Source of the DNA: Astragalus membranaceus
Lineage: Eukaryota; Streptophyta; Magnoliopsida; Fabales; Fabaceae
Assembly (NCBI GenBank): GCA_039519185.1
Contig: CM076846.1
Span: 151,232,605 to 151,296,604, forward strand
Length of the DNA stretch: 64,000 nucleotides
Direction of reading: 5' to 3'
Within the stretch, counting starts at the first letter, position 1, and the number at the start of each line of letters is the position of its first letter. Below are positions 11,933 through 23,956 of this stretch, one piece after another. The position numbers and the translations under genes are program-made. A model generated the notes under the pieces. The model saw nothing but the letters and a program-made list of their open reading frames with translations. It made no database searches and was not told the DNA's origin.

Positions 11933-12250
11933 TGAGGTGCTCGTCCTTAGAGCATGCACAAGTGAACGAGTCTTCAGCCCGAGTGTGTGAGTTGATTGGA
12001 TTGATGATATCTGGTCGTGCGCAGAGCTCTGCCCGGGTTGTACCTGCAAGGACACTCCGACGCCCAAGTCAGTGGAATAAGAGTTTAAGCAGAGTAATTA
12101 TATGGGTTAAGATTACCTCTATTAGTGGGAGCAGTGCCTCTTCATATAGTATCAGAGGGGCAGTGCTGGCCGTTGGATCTGCAAGGTTGATCTCGACTGT
12201 CGATCAAGTGATCCTCAGTGAGGAGAATTATGGTGTTTTTTGCTTTGGAG
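11933..12250 (-). repeat. 5' LTR remnant of element A
   Basis: It begins TGAGGTGC seven bases after the primer site, the same spacing as in element B. It shares blocks with the B LTR, such as GTACCTGCAAG and CTCCGACGC, followed by CGTTGGAT. Similarity fades after about 12215 and no clear CA end is visible, so the far edge is a guess and the LTR may be truncated. Confidence 0.6.
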
Positions 12251-15200
12251 AATGTGGTTGTACCGGGTCATTGGGTATTTGAAAGGAGTTTATGTGTTGT
12301 AAAAAAATTAGCATGCATAGTGTTATTCTCTGATTGTCATTAGAGAACGGTTCGTGGTTTTTCTTCGGATTTTGGAGTTTTCCACTTTAAATTCTTGTGT
12401 ATCGATTTTGCTCATTTTATTTCTCTATGTTGCTTTTCCTAACATGTATCAGAAGCTTTAGGTTCGGTGGGGTATTAATTTCTTAGAATGCTTTAGGTTC
12501 CAGTTTTGTCTGATTTTCCACATCATAAAAGAAGTTTGATATTGTGAAAGTGTTGTTTGTGAAAGGTTCTGACTAGGAAACACTTTGTATTTAAGTGTGT
12601 GCATTGTGACCCACCTCTCTTTTCTGGAAATTTACTTGGTGCACGGTTTAGATTCTCTATACAGCTGAAATGTCAAGTTTTTTATCTAAAAAAAATGTCA
12701 AATTTTTCATGTGCTATGAAATTTGACATAGAAAAATATGATAGAAGAATCAATTTTGGCTTGTAAAAAATACAAGTCAAGGATGTGTTGGTACAACCGG
12801 GATTGTAGATGACATTGAATATTTACTTTAGAGTGTTGTGAGATGTTAAATATTTACTTTGGATAATGTGGGTGTACTGAGGTCATTAAGAGTTTTAGAG
12901 AAGTCTATGTATGGTGAATTTTTTTCAGTGTTATATCTAACAATCAATTTGACCGGTACACATATGAGGGACTTAATTTACCTCTCACCCTAGAAGGCAA
13001 CCATATTATTTTAAAAACTAACTTAATTTAGGATAATCTGATCTCAGTTCAAGTAATTAAAATCCGACATAGACAGCTGGAATTTTGACATGGTAGGTGC
13101 ATGTATTCCTACGAGCTATATATACGAGAGAGAAAATTCCAAACAAAAGCAAATGAGTACAAGAAGAAATCCAAAGGCATTACCAGAAAAGGAATGTATA
13201 ATGCAAGGTTAGAGAGAAAGAGTTAAGCCATGAAATGTAGTCGGTGTAGAGGGTGCGTCCCAGAAAGGGAAACCAAAAGAGTTGTTTGTCTGAGTGAATG
13301 TTGAAAGCGATTTAACAATTGAGACTACAATGTATACATTTCATACAACCAATCAATCCTCATCCAAGTCCTAGTCCTTAGTCCCACTCATCATTACATT
13401 TTTTTTACCATGTCATGTCATTAGTGCGTCGGGGAATTTGGCTGGTCACAAGTTTTTGGCTTTATCGGTTCGTGTGGTTTTCCCATGGTAACAGAGTTTT
13501 TGTCACGCCCAAAATTCGAACTCAAGAATTTGAGGTGGGATCCAAGTCCAGTTACCACTTGGACTAACCTTATCGGTCACTCGTCATTACATATACTACT
13601 ATATATCATAAATATGAATGAGCACAATATAATAAATTATTATATTATTGTTATTTATTTATTGGCACCAAACACATACCACTCTGCTCAATTATTTAGT
13701 GTAAAAATACACGATGGAGAAAGAACACTGTTTTTTTTGGAAAATAAAACAAAAACAAAATTGGAGTGGACCCAAATAATTTACCAACCGTTCAAGAAAT
13801 TCTAAATATGGAAATATCCATCTTGAAGGGCAAAAAAGGTAGTCTCGACTCAACCCACATTGCTACATGACTTTACTCTTTTGGATTTCCAATTTTTTTC
13901 ACTTTCTGGACAGAGGTTGTCTTACTCTTTCAAATGAGTTCTAATGTGTATCGCCTTTATCAGTAGCCCATCGTGTACCATGTTTTTTTTATTATTTGAT
14001 TAAAATATACTTCACACTAATATTGTGCATAAAGCAACCTAGAACTAGGGTTTGAGTTTTAGGTCTCCAAATTTTTGGGGTTATTTTAGGTCTTTAATTT
14101 TTTGGTTATCTAATCTAAGTTTAGGAAAAATAACTCTAAAATCTCAAACCATGAACTATAATAAATCTTACATTACATGTGTATAACATGTACACACAAC
14201 AAAAATTTACATCAACCATAGTAATTACAATTTATAAATGAAATTTATAACAAAATAAAATGTTAATAAAAATATTATAATTTCAACATTTTTAGAAAAA
14301 CTCCTTAACCCAAATTTTGTTTTAAGCTTAAAAATACACTGAATCAATCTTAACCGTCCATCACGCTTGTAAGGCCAGTGTCCAAAACCCTAGTTGGGGC
14401 AATTTATTTAAAAAGAGGAAAATTATAGAAATCGGGATTTACTATTAGATCTAGTTGTGACATACCACACGGAAGAGATTCATCTAATGGATAAAAAAGA
14501 CGGTCCACCATGGACCACTCATGAAGTGGTCCCACTTGATTTTGCTACGCTGTTTATTAATGAACCATCCATCCTATCAATCTTTTTATTTTCTTCTCCT
14601 ACTTTTCTAAATGTTTGCCTTAAACCTTAAACTTCCTACGGTGAAACAAAGAAAACAAAATACAAAAACAAAAAAAATATATGGGAGAAATTAAGTGAGA
14701 GAAAGTAAAAAATAGAAACGAGTCACTCTCATCATATGTATGTAGTTGCAGTGTCTCGTATACACAATATGCAAAGTAAAAAGATCTAAGGTGAGGTGAA
14801 CACTGAATCGCAGAGTCTCACTTTGTACTCCAATCTTTGTTCCATTGTTTCCTTTACGTAGAATCATTTAAGGCCCATGGCATCAAACACCTTTGGACCA
14901 CCACCACTCATATCGTCTTGTTCTAATTAACCTAAACCTATATCATCCACAACTATGATTTTTAGCTTATATACTCTCTTTTGGTCGGTAGCTATATTTT
15001 TTTTGGTGTAGACAGGTATCCTCTGTGCGTAACTGCAGAGACTAATCCCTCAAGTTGGGTAGGACGACAAAAGACGACAAAACTCTCCCTCAAGAGTTTT
15101 AACGCTACTACATTCTCAACGCTGGATTTAAATCCAAAACCTTGATTAAGTTTGAAGAGACTATTATCATCTCATTCAAACGATCTTGAGTAGTCTATAA

Positions 15201-16621
15201 CTATACTATACTTAAATAAATCAACATTATTAGTGGCAAAGGGTATCTTTTTTCTCTCTTCTTTCCAAGCCAGATCTTTTTTACTTTTTTTCTTTTATTT
15301 TCCATTTTAGTTAAACCCAATACAACGAACCTCGACATAGGATTTAATTAGTGATCAAATGAAACATACTTTTCTCGAAATATCTTATGATGACGTCGGT
15401 GATGATGAAATTGTGCATATATACCTTAATTTAGTTACTTTTTTAATCCATAATACAAACGGGGCATGATATATATGATTATTTTAATTTTTATAGTATA
15501 GTTTTTGCAACCAACGAGATAACAAAGTTTATCATCAAATCAAACATCAGAAGATGTTCCCGTTGAACCCAACCAAACAAACCCTAACTCTGCTTCACAA
15601 AAAGAAAAGTTACATCCAATATACTATGCTTTTAATTAATTAATTACATAGTTTATGTTATCTCGTATAGGTTAAATTCTGACAAGGTTGGTTTAAAGAG
15701 TTAAACTTAATAATAAAGCCCAGAAACGAACTATAGCTACACATTTCACCATTATACCCTTTTGGTCGTATCCTTTTTTTTCTCTCTCTCTCTCTCTCTT
15801 GTTACAAAATTTATCAGTGTCCTTTTGAAGCTTTAGAAGAATGATAGGTCCCTCTCATAATAATGGCATTGTCTGACTGCTTTTGGCCAAGAGAACTGAT
15901 TCAAAGGACACCGTTGATTGAGACTACTCATCACTATCTCATGATATTTCCAATGCACTTCAGAAAATACAACCATTTTGTATCTCTCTAACAGTAATTT
16001 TATCCTTGCTTTCTACTAGTAATAATTAATATCACTTTTTTTTTTCTTCTCATTAACCTTTTTTATTTATTTATTTATCAAAAATACAATTACAACCCTT
16101 CTAGCTTCTAGCTAGCTAGCTAGCAATATAGTGGTAGCATCTTTTGTATTCAAGAAAGATAAATAAGGAAGAAATTGACAACCATATATAGTGTGTGTGA
16201 TGGCAAATTGGCAATACATTCCCAAATTAAGAAACGAATAGGTGCTGTCATAAATACTACCAATAACACAGAAAAGCAAGAAATCAGAGTTATATAACAA
16301 CAGAAATAATAGTCAGATGCCAGAATATCTAGTTATAGATTTCGTCCCTTTCTTACTTTGACTCTCATCATCCAAACCAAGACTAGTAAAATAAACTTCC
16401 CAATTTAGATTTTTTTTTTCTTTCACCTCACTAGTAAATAAAATTCTGGTCTAGGGGGGGCTGGCTGGGTTGGACATCAACAATAGTCTAACACAGCATT
16501 CATTTTCATTTTTTTTCATATGCTAAGATAGGGAAGATACGATATGATTAAATATTTGAATGTAACAACTGGCAAGGGAGGGAGGCAGAAAATTTCTAAT
16601 TTGTAATATAAGTAGGTTCAA
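12251..16621. other. Intergenic DNA downstream of AP2
   Basis: No gene can be supported. The DNA is AT-rich and holds a (CT)n run near 15781-15800. A block at 13484-13560 with AAATTCGAACTCAAGAATTT recurs in diverged form at 33720-33777. A stretch at 15013-15180 with repetitive-looking TCCCTCAAG segments could be an old short interspersed repeat. The part next to 16621 would hold the AP2 3' UTR and terminator, but I see no decisive polyadenylation signal. Confidence 0.5.
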
Positions 16622-19223
16622 TTAAGAGGGTCTCATGAGAGTGTGGAACCCATTATTCTGCAGCCAACCTTTAGAAGAGGGTCTTATGATCTGTTGTGGT
16701 GGGAATCCTGATGATGCTGCAGCATTTGCTAAATAATTTTGAGCTCCTGATTGCCACTGTTGTTGATCGCTTGGCGATAATGAAAGTTCACTTCCAACTC
16801 GGCCTCCATAGCTGCTGCTCGGAAACTACATTCGCAAAATAGTATTTAAATTACATTCAACAATGGTGGCAAATAAACACTACACACATTCGCTGTTGCT
16901 GAAATTGTGGATGTAACTTGGAGTGGGAATTAACATGTATACATTCATTAACAACAAAATTAGTTAGTTTGAGGGGTACTAACATGAAAATTTGGTGGGT
17001 GAATATGTGAAAAATTGTGCAGTCTTTGAGGGTCTCCAGGTAACATATATGGTCCAAATCTTTGCAATTCATTAGGAGATGAAGAATGAAGGTGAGTTTG
17101 ACTTAGCATCCTCAATGCTTCACTCTCCCCATGCACATCCCTTGGTTTTGGAAGTATATTCACCAGCTGAATCAAATAATTAACAAGTAGAGAAGAAAAA
17201 TTGGTAAATATTATGAAATTGAACAGACTTAGCAAATAACAAAAAACTTTATTATATTATAAATAAATAGATTATGAACCTTATGCTTGTTCCCCCCATT
17301 TTGCCAATCAGATTCAGATGATAGGTGGTGCAGGCCATGATTTGCAGTATTTCCATTAATGACAAGTTTTGAACTAGAATTGCCCAAACTTAAATCCAGA
17401 TTGTGATCTGGAGTGTTAGAGGCATTACTTGTGGATTCTGCAGGGGAGTAAAGAATATAATTATTATATTATTGTGAATAATAAAAGTAATTAAAGACTT
17501 GTATTTCAAAAATTAATGATAAAATTGTTAAGAGTCCATATATACCAGAATTAAGCTCGCTCTCATAAATAGTTGGATCAAAATTGGTGACGGCCTCTTT
17601 GCCGTTGCATTTGATGGCTGCTTTGTCATAAGCCCTATAGTAAAATGAGTGGTAAATTTAAAAACCCTAAAATTTATCCATAGATTATTGGGAGATGGGC
17701 AATCTAGTAATTGGAAGGGGAAAAGGAAATAACATAATTGATTGACAACGTAAGCAAATCTGATACCTTGCAGCTTCAATCTCGGTGTCAAAAAGACCCA
17801 GATAAACGTACCTAGTGAATCACCATCATCATACATACGAATTAATCTCAGTTACTACGTACGTCACAGATTAAGAATGTAAAATTCAAAAAAAAAGAGA
17901 CATACTTTTTTCCTAAAAATTGGCCCATACGAGCCTCCCATCTTCCACACTTGTGCAAAGTTACACCTCTATATTTAGAACTTCCCCTTGGAAATCCAGT
18001 GCTTTGTCGGCGTAGTACGTGTACAAATTCTTCCTTCGTCAGATTACTCATCTATTAATAATTCATTCAAAATAAAGAATAAATTAATTACACAGCAGAT
18101 AAGATAAGTGACATTTCATTTCATAAATTAATTAATTAATATATTCGATCACCTGCTTCAAGTCTTCTTCATAATCTTCTATGCTAAAGTTTATGTCTGC
18201 TTCAACTCCTCGAAACTTAATTGCTGCTCTATCATATGCACTGCAAAAAGATATGAATTAATTAATAAACACACTACATATATACCTTTTACATTACCCA
18301 GAAATTAACTAAATTTTATAATATAGTATAATATTACAAGCTTTGTAAACTAGAAGGTGAAACTGAAAAGTGCTCACCGAGCAGCTGCATGTGCTGTGTC
18401 AAATCCACCTACACAAATTTATCCAGACAAAAACCATCTAGTCAAATTTCCCCACAAATACAATACACTCTCTCTTGTCTCTACTAATTCATACCCAAAA
18501 AACAAACCCCAAAAATATATATACAAAAAGAAAAATAAAATAAGTGTCACATACATACACTTATTCTTAATATTGTTATATACATACTTACCCAGATACA
18601 CTTGTTTTCCACAATCCCTGCAAGGAAACACAAACAGAACCAAAAGAATTAAATTTTGATTGCAACAAAATCTACACATTTTATTAATGGAAACTAGAAA
18701 TCAAAACTAACCATATATGAGATTCCCAACGACCAGTTCTTCTGTAAAAAGTAACACCTCTATATTGTGAACTTCTTGACCTTGGTCCTCTTCTACTCTT
18801 CTTCATAGGTTGTGAAGAAACTTCAACTGATTTTCCACCACCTAATGGTTCCGATTGACAAAATTTCACACCTACCCAGTGAGCTCGTGGAAACCCAGAA
18901 CCAGAACCAGAACCACTTTCAGTTCCAACAAGCATATTATCAGGAAAAAATTGATGAGTCACAGGTTGTTGGTCACTATCTAAAGAATCATCTTCATCTT
19001 GTTGTGTCACAGAAAACCCAAATATCTTGTTATTACTTCTTTTCTTCATCATACTTCCTCCGTTTCCTTCTTTCTCACCTTCTTCTGATGATCCATCTTC
19101 AATAACTAAAGCTGAAGAACTTGAATTTGAAATAGAATTAGAAATAGATCCAACTCTCTTTCCTTTCTCATCATCTGATTCTACATCTTTTCTCCGATCG
19201 GGTGCTCCATTTAGATCCCACAT
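16622..19223 (-). CDS. AP2: APETALA2-type floral homeotic transcription factor
   Basis: Ten exons join in frame to 493 codons plus stop: 19223-18712, 18617-18592, 18408-18378, 18240-18153, 18051-17906, 17811-17767, 17634-17546, 17437-17280, 17166-16984 and 16825-16622. All introns begin GT and end AG, and the 26- and 31-base microexons are typical of euAP2 genes. The protein is a nuclear DNA-binding regulator of floral organ identity, flowering time and seed traits in known orthologues. Seen: start MWDLNGAPD, basic NLS KKSRRGPRSR, AP2 repeat 1 (about 151-211, SSQYRGVTFYRR), AP2 repeat 2 (about 244-305, SSKYRGVTLHKCGRWEARM), EAR-like LDLSLG at 326-331 and C-terminus GFHTLMRPS. ATG 19223 is chosen because orthologues start MWDLN; the in-frame GTG upstream is not a plausible start. 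The N-terminal KRVGS...SSALVIEDGSS and VTHQFFP match AP2 better than TOE or RAP2-7. No disabling change was seen. Confidence 0.95.
16702..16722 (-). promoter_or_regulatory. miR172 target site in AP2 exon 10
   Basis: The minus strand reads CTGCAGCATCATCAGGATTC plus one C, the conserved euAP2 complement of miR172. It encodes AAASSGF (residues 461-467). In known AP2 genes miR172 represses by translation block and cleavage. The last base differs from the commonest target (T), at the position facing the miRNA 5' end, where a mismatch is usually tolerated. Confidence 0.93.
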
Positions 19224-19620
19224 TCTTAATAACCCTTCTTCCACAATAACATCAAAACACCAAGTTTGTTTTTTTTAGGTTGAGTGTTGGGAATGAAAAG
19301 AAGAAAAATAAAAATAAAACCTAGTACTAGTGAAGAGAGATAAAGAGAGATAGAGAAGTTGGTGTTGCAAAAATGTAGTAAAGATGTTTTAAAGATTTTT
19401 GTATTTGCCAACTGCCCAATACAGCATAGACGAGGCCAGTTTCAGCAAGCTTAGCCGAAAGCATCTCACCTTCTCTCTCGCTCTCTCTCTCTCTCTCTCC
19501 AACTCGCCTGCTAGCTTCTCTCTCTTCTTTTCTTTCTTTTCAATAACTCATTATTTCATTCAATTCTCAATTGTCCTTATTTTTTATCACTTATAATAAT
19601 AAAAATATATATACATACAG
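19224..19620 (-). promoter_or_regulatory. AP2 5' UTR and proximal promoter region
   Basis: Upstream of the ATG, the minus strand has a GA-rich tract (CT run at 19472-19500 on the plus strand), common in plant leaders. A TATATATAT element lies near 19604-19612. The transcription start cannot be set from sequence, and a leader intron is possible. No other gene is seen up to 21310. Confidence 0.45.
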
Positions 19621-20089
19621 ATATTTTGTTATTTTCACTCTTTTCTATTTATTAGTAAGAGGGTCAGAGAGAGAGATAAATATATATAAGTTAGGAAATT
19701 TTGGAAACAAAGAAGGAACCATCTCTTTCTTAAACAACTTTCCCACGTTAACCAAATCGAAAAGCATCATCGATTCGATCTTAATTACAATTTGAATTGC
19801 AGGTCTATCTTTCTCTCTCTCATAAATTACCCAGTAATGGAAATAGACAGTGCAACTAACAAAAAAGATAGAGATAATTACTTAAAAAAATTAACTTTCG
19901 TTAACTTCTAATCTTTAATCATTCTATCATTACATAATTCATCTTGCATCCACGCCTCCAACTATTTTTATCTTTTTAGGATTGTGACTACGTTTTACCA
20001 TGTGGGGTGTCTCAGGAGGGTCAGAAAAGGAAAGTAATTAGGTGGTTTGGAGAAGGGTATTTAAGGAAACGAGGTTGGAATATTAGTTA

Positions 20090-20120
<31 letters not shown>

Positions 20121-21310
20121 GAAGACTGTAGAAATAGGAATGGAGAGGGTTTTTGAGTTTTTGGGTAGTTTTGGCATCAGAAAAGGAAATGAGAATAATA
20201 GTAGTAAAAGGAAATACTTTCCAGAAAAGTCCAATCCAAGAGTACGGGAAGAGGGCCACCTTTGCCTCTTTAGTTCTCCAAGCGACCAATGACCTTCATA
20301 CGTTGTACCTCGTATTTATTTATCAAACCATTTTTACTATCCCACTCTCCTTCAACTCTGCGTGTTTCCCCCTACAGTTACCTTAAATTTGTTTTGGTTC
20401 CTCAAAAAAAAAATATTTAGAACAAAATTATATGTGTGGCAAAAGAATTCTTTTTCAATCGCTCATATACAATTCACTCATGCATTAAAATTGGATCCAA
20501 ATCATCCATTTATTTAAGGATGATTTGTGATTCATCCAATGTTTTTCAAAATCTATTGGATCAAATAAAAAACAAAAATTGTCTCCCAGTCAATTTTTTA
20601 TAGGTCGGTTTGTTGGTCTAAGCCATCAGCCCGTCAATCGTTTGTGTGCCCTATAGTTGACGGGCGTTAGGCCACAAGCCGCCACTCGTTGGGCTGGTGT
20701 AAATAGGTGGCGATATGGGTGTCAAATTAAGGGAGCTAAGGGGGACTAACACGGTCTCACTTTCAATCTTTGTTAAATAGGGAGGTATGAGTTCGACCCA
20801 CTCCCTAGGCAAGTTGGATAGGAAAAGCATATAAAAAAGAAGGAATGTGATTCTATGCGGTCAGCATTTACTGCTGTCACTACATTTGCACTACAATAAA
20901 GGATAGTTTAGTCTTTTCATCATTTAAAATATTCTTATTTTTTCTCTCTCTTCTTCACATATACACTAAATGTAGGGCTCTGGAGTTAAAACCACCAAAA
21001 ATTAAAAATTAAAACAAAAATGTAATTTATAAATACATTTTATTACCATGTTTGTATATCCTTTTTAAGCGAGAATAGAGGTTCTAGAAGCCTCCCTCCC
21101 ATGAAGATCCTGGGTTTATTATGTTTACATAATTTTAAGTTGTAGTTGATGTTCCATGCCCCTCTTTTGGTGAAAATTGTATGATTTAGTTTAGTACGAT
21201 CGTTAATTTAATTGATTACGTGTTATATGAATTGAGGTGTTGTATTGGTGTTTCGGGGGTAATGGATTGTGTTATTTCTGATCGATGTAAACTGTAAACT
21301 CTAGGAGGCA
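19621..21310. other. AP2 upstream intergenic DNA
   Basis: No coding gene is supported. The region includes the (ATA)n microsatellite listed separately. At 20740-20830 a stretch containing GAGTTCGACCC resembles a pol III B box and may be an old tRNA-derived SINE, which is a weak call. The stretch probably contains distal AP2 regulatory DNA. Confidence 0.45.
20091..20120. repeat. (ATA)10 microsatellite
   Basis: Ten uninterrupted ATA units, likely to vary in length between individuals. It lies about 0.87 kb upstream of the AP2 ATG. Confidence 0.95.
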
Positions 21311-21319
21311 ATCTATTTA
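21311..21319. repeat. 9-bp target site duplication, left copy
   Basis: ATCTATTTA immediately left of the foldback element, identical to 23948-23956 on its right. A 9-bp duplication supports Mutator-type insertion and argues against an assembly artefact. Confidence 0.85.
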
Positions 21320-23947
21320 CAGAAATGCTATCTTGACCACAAAGTGGACCAGAAAGTGGACCAAATACTTCTACTCTCTACGGATCTGTATACATATCCA
21401 TTTGTATAATTAATTAATTTATTTTAATTAAATAAGTGTTAAAATTAAAAAAGGAACAGAGTGCCTTCTTCTCTTCCATTCTCACGAAACCCTTCTTCTC
21501 CTCTCTTCCAACCAAACCCTTCTTCTCTTCTCTTCCATTCTCTTCCAGAACTTAATCGTATTACAGATAAGTTAGAGTTGTATTCCTCCCTCAAATCTCT
21601 AATCGTATTCCTTTTTCTTCCAAAAAAACCGTAACCGCACGAAATCGCATTTGCTAACGTCGCACCAAATCGCAGTGACATCGCATTCACTGGTTAGAAC
21701 TTAGCGTTTATTGCATCAAATCAAACCAAATCATAGTTTCATTCGCTGCAACATCTCTTCATTGGTGAGTTTCAGCTTCTTCGTCTCTTCGTTGGTGAGT
21801 TTCAGCTTGGATTCTGCTTCATCAATTCTATTTTCACTGTTACTGTAAGTGTTTGATTCATCTTCCACTACAACAAAGACGGATCCTAGCGTCATTTCAT
21901 TGTCGTCGGTCAATGGCCTTAACCTTCAGGTTCGGTTCTTTTTTTTTGAACAAGGTTCGGTTCTTGCCCATTTCTATTTTTAGGGATTTTAATTTGTAGA
22001 GATTGGGGGTTTAGGTAGTTTCCATTCATGAATTGATGATGTGTGTCTAAATAATTTCCATTAGTTGAAGATTTTTGTTGCATCCATTCGTGCAAGGTTC
22101 GGTTCTTACGAGAAGTCTTATCTCATCGCTCACTATAGTTGAAGCTGTTGGTTGTTGATAACCCTCAGGGAGGAAAAGATCTTCCTTACCCGTAAGCCCA
22201 ATTGGTCATTCAAATCCAGCATCTGTACATGGGGGGAAAGCAATGGCTAGTGTGAGTAGCTTGCCAACTTTTGCAATATGTTGCATTGATTGTAATTATA
22301 TCATATTTAGTTATTTAACATATACTTACAGCAAATGAATTTCTTCAAGAGATGCATCGTTTTCATTCCTGTTCAGTCAATGCTATGTCCCTTTCTTCAA
22401 GTTAGACCGATAATGGTTCAGTCAATTCCTGTTATCATATTTAGTTATGGTTCAGCACTTTAGGCCTTGTGTCATTGGTAAGCTTCTAGATAATGGTTAT
22501 GAAAAATTATAATAATTAGTATTACTGATTATTTGTTAGACTGATAGATTGTACGTTAATTTGATTTGCCAAAAGGTATGGTTCAACACTTTATGTTTTC
22601 TGCTGCTCTCTGCTTGATGGTGTGAATTTGCAATTAAAAATCACACCATCAAGCAGAGAGCAGCAGAAAACATAAAGTGTTGAACCATACCTTTTGGCAA
22701 ATCAAATTAACGTACGATCTATCAGTCTAACAAATAATCAGTAATACTAATTATTATAATTTTTCATAACCATTATCTAGAAGCTTACCAATGACACAAG
22801 GCCTAAAGTGCTGAACCATAACTAAATATGATAACAGGAATTGACTGAACCATTATCGGTCTAACTTGAAGAAAGGGACATAGCATTGACTGAACAGGAA
22901 TGAAAACGATGCATCTCTTGAAGAAATTCATTTGCTGTAAGTATATGTTAAATAACTAAATATGATATAATTACAATCAATGCAACATATTGCAAAAGTT
23001 GGCAAGCTACTCACACTAGCCATTGCTTTCCCCCCATGTACAGATGCTGGATTTGAATGACCAATTGGGCTTACGGGTAAGGAAGATCTTTTCCTCCCTG
23101 AGGGTTATCAACAACCAACAGCTTCAACTATAGTGAGCGATGAGATAAGACTTCTCGTAAGAACCGAACCTTGCACGAATGGATGCAACAAAAATCTTCA
23201 ACTAATGGAAATTATTTAGACACACATCATCAATTCATGAATGGAAACTACCTAAACCCCCAATCTCTACAAATTAAAATCCCTAAAAATAGAAATGGGC
23301 AAGAACCGAACCTTGTTCACAAAAAAAGAACCGAACCTGAAGGTTAAGGCCATTGACCGACGACAATGAAATGACGCTAGGATCCGTCTTTGTTGTAGTG
23401 GAAGATGAATCAAACACTTACAGTAACAGTGAAAATAGAATTGATGAAGCAGAATCCAAGCTGAAACTCACCAACGAAGAGACGAAGAAGCTGAAACTCA
23501 CCAATGAAGAGATGTTGCAGCGAATGAAACTCTGATTTGGTTTGATTTGATGCAATAAACGCTAAGTTCTAACCAGTGAATGCGATGTCACTGCGATTTG
23601 GTGCGACGTTAGCAAATGCGATTTCGTGCGGTTAGGGTTTTTTTTGGAAGAAAAAGGAATACGATTAGAGATTTGAGGGAGGAATACAACTCTAACTTAT
23701 CTGTAATACGATTAAGTTCTGGAAGAGAATGGAAGAGAAGAGAAGAAGGGTTTGGTTGGAAGAGAGGAGAAGAAGGGTTTCGTGAGAATGGAAGAGAAGA
23801 AGGCACTCTGTTCCTTTTTTAATTTTAACACTTATTTAATTAAAATAAATTAATTAATTATACAAATGGATATGTATACAGATCCGTAGAGAGTAGAAGT
23901 ATTTGGTCCACTTTCTGGTCCACTTTGTGGTCAAGATAGCATTTCTG
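21320..23947. mobile_element. Foldback Mutator-like element (giant palindrome)
   Basis: The two arms, 21320-22625 and 22641-23947, are reverse complements with only a handful of differences, around a 15-base loop (22626-22640). The ends read CAGAAATGCTATCTTGACC. Both flanks carry the identical 9-bp duplication ATCTATTTA (21311-21319 and 23948-23956), the size made by Mutator-type transposases. No transposase domain is present, so mobility would depend on an autonomous partner. The short open frames at 21731-21913 (minus) and 23353-23535 (plus) are mirror images of one 60-codon frame with a KLKLTNEE repeat; I do not recognise it and it may be captured or chance. A transcript through the element would fold into a 1.3 kb hairpin. 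Confidence 0.88.
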
Positions 23948-23956
23948 ATCTATTTA

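Larger units (their letters stand above)
3451..12250 (-). mobile_element. Element A: degenerate Ty3/Gypsy Tat-lineage retrotransposon
   Basis: In element order on the minus strand it holds LTR remnant, primer site, gag, protease, reverse transcriptase, RNase H, a second (archaeal-type) RNase H and integrase. An extra gene follows on the opposite strand. The dual RNase H is diagnostic of the Tat branch. Coding is broken by many frameshifts. The 3' LTR is not seen; the Copia LTR abuts the 3' region at 3450. LTR and gag resemble element B closely enough to call A and B one broader family. The right edge is approximate. Confidence 0.85.

Noticed and set aside
16622..19223. Calling the AP2 gene a TOE/RAP2-7 relative
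   Set aside because: The N-terminal MWDLN, the KRVGS...SSALVIEDGSS block, the VTHQFFP/FPRAHW region and the C-terminal GFHTLMRPS fit AP2 itself better.
19242..19244. Earlier GTG start giving seven more residues on AP2
   Set aside because: Plant genes very rarely start at GTG, and AP2 orthologues begin MWDLN, matching ATG 19223.
21731..21913. A 60-codon frame with a KLKLTNEE repeat, also found in mirror at 23353-23535
   Set aside because: It appears twice only because the element is a palindrome. There is no recognisable domain or splice context, so it is not called as a gene.
21320..23947. Palindrome as an assembly artefact
   Set aside because: The perfect 9-bp duplication outside the arms and scattered differences between arms are expected of a real insertion, though long reads would settle it.
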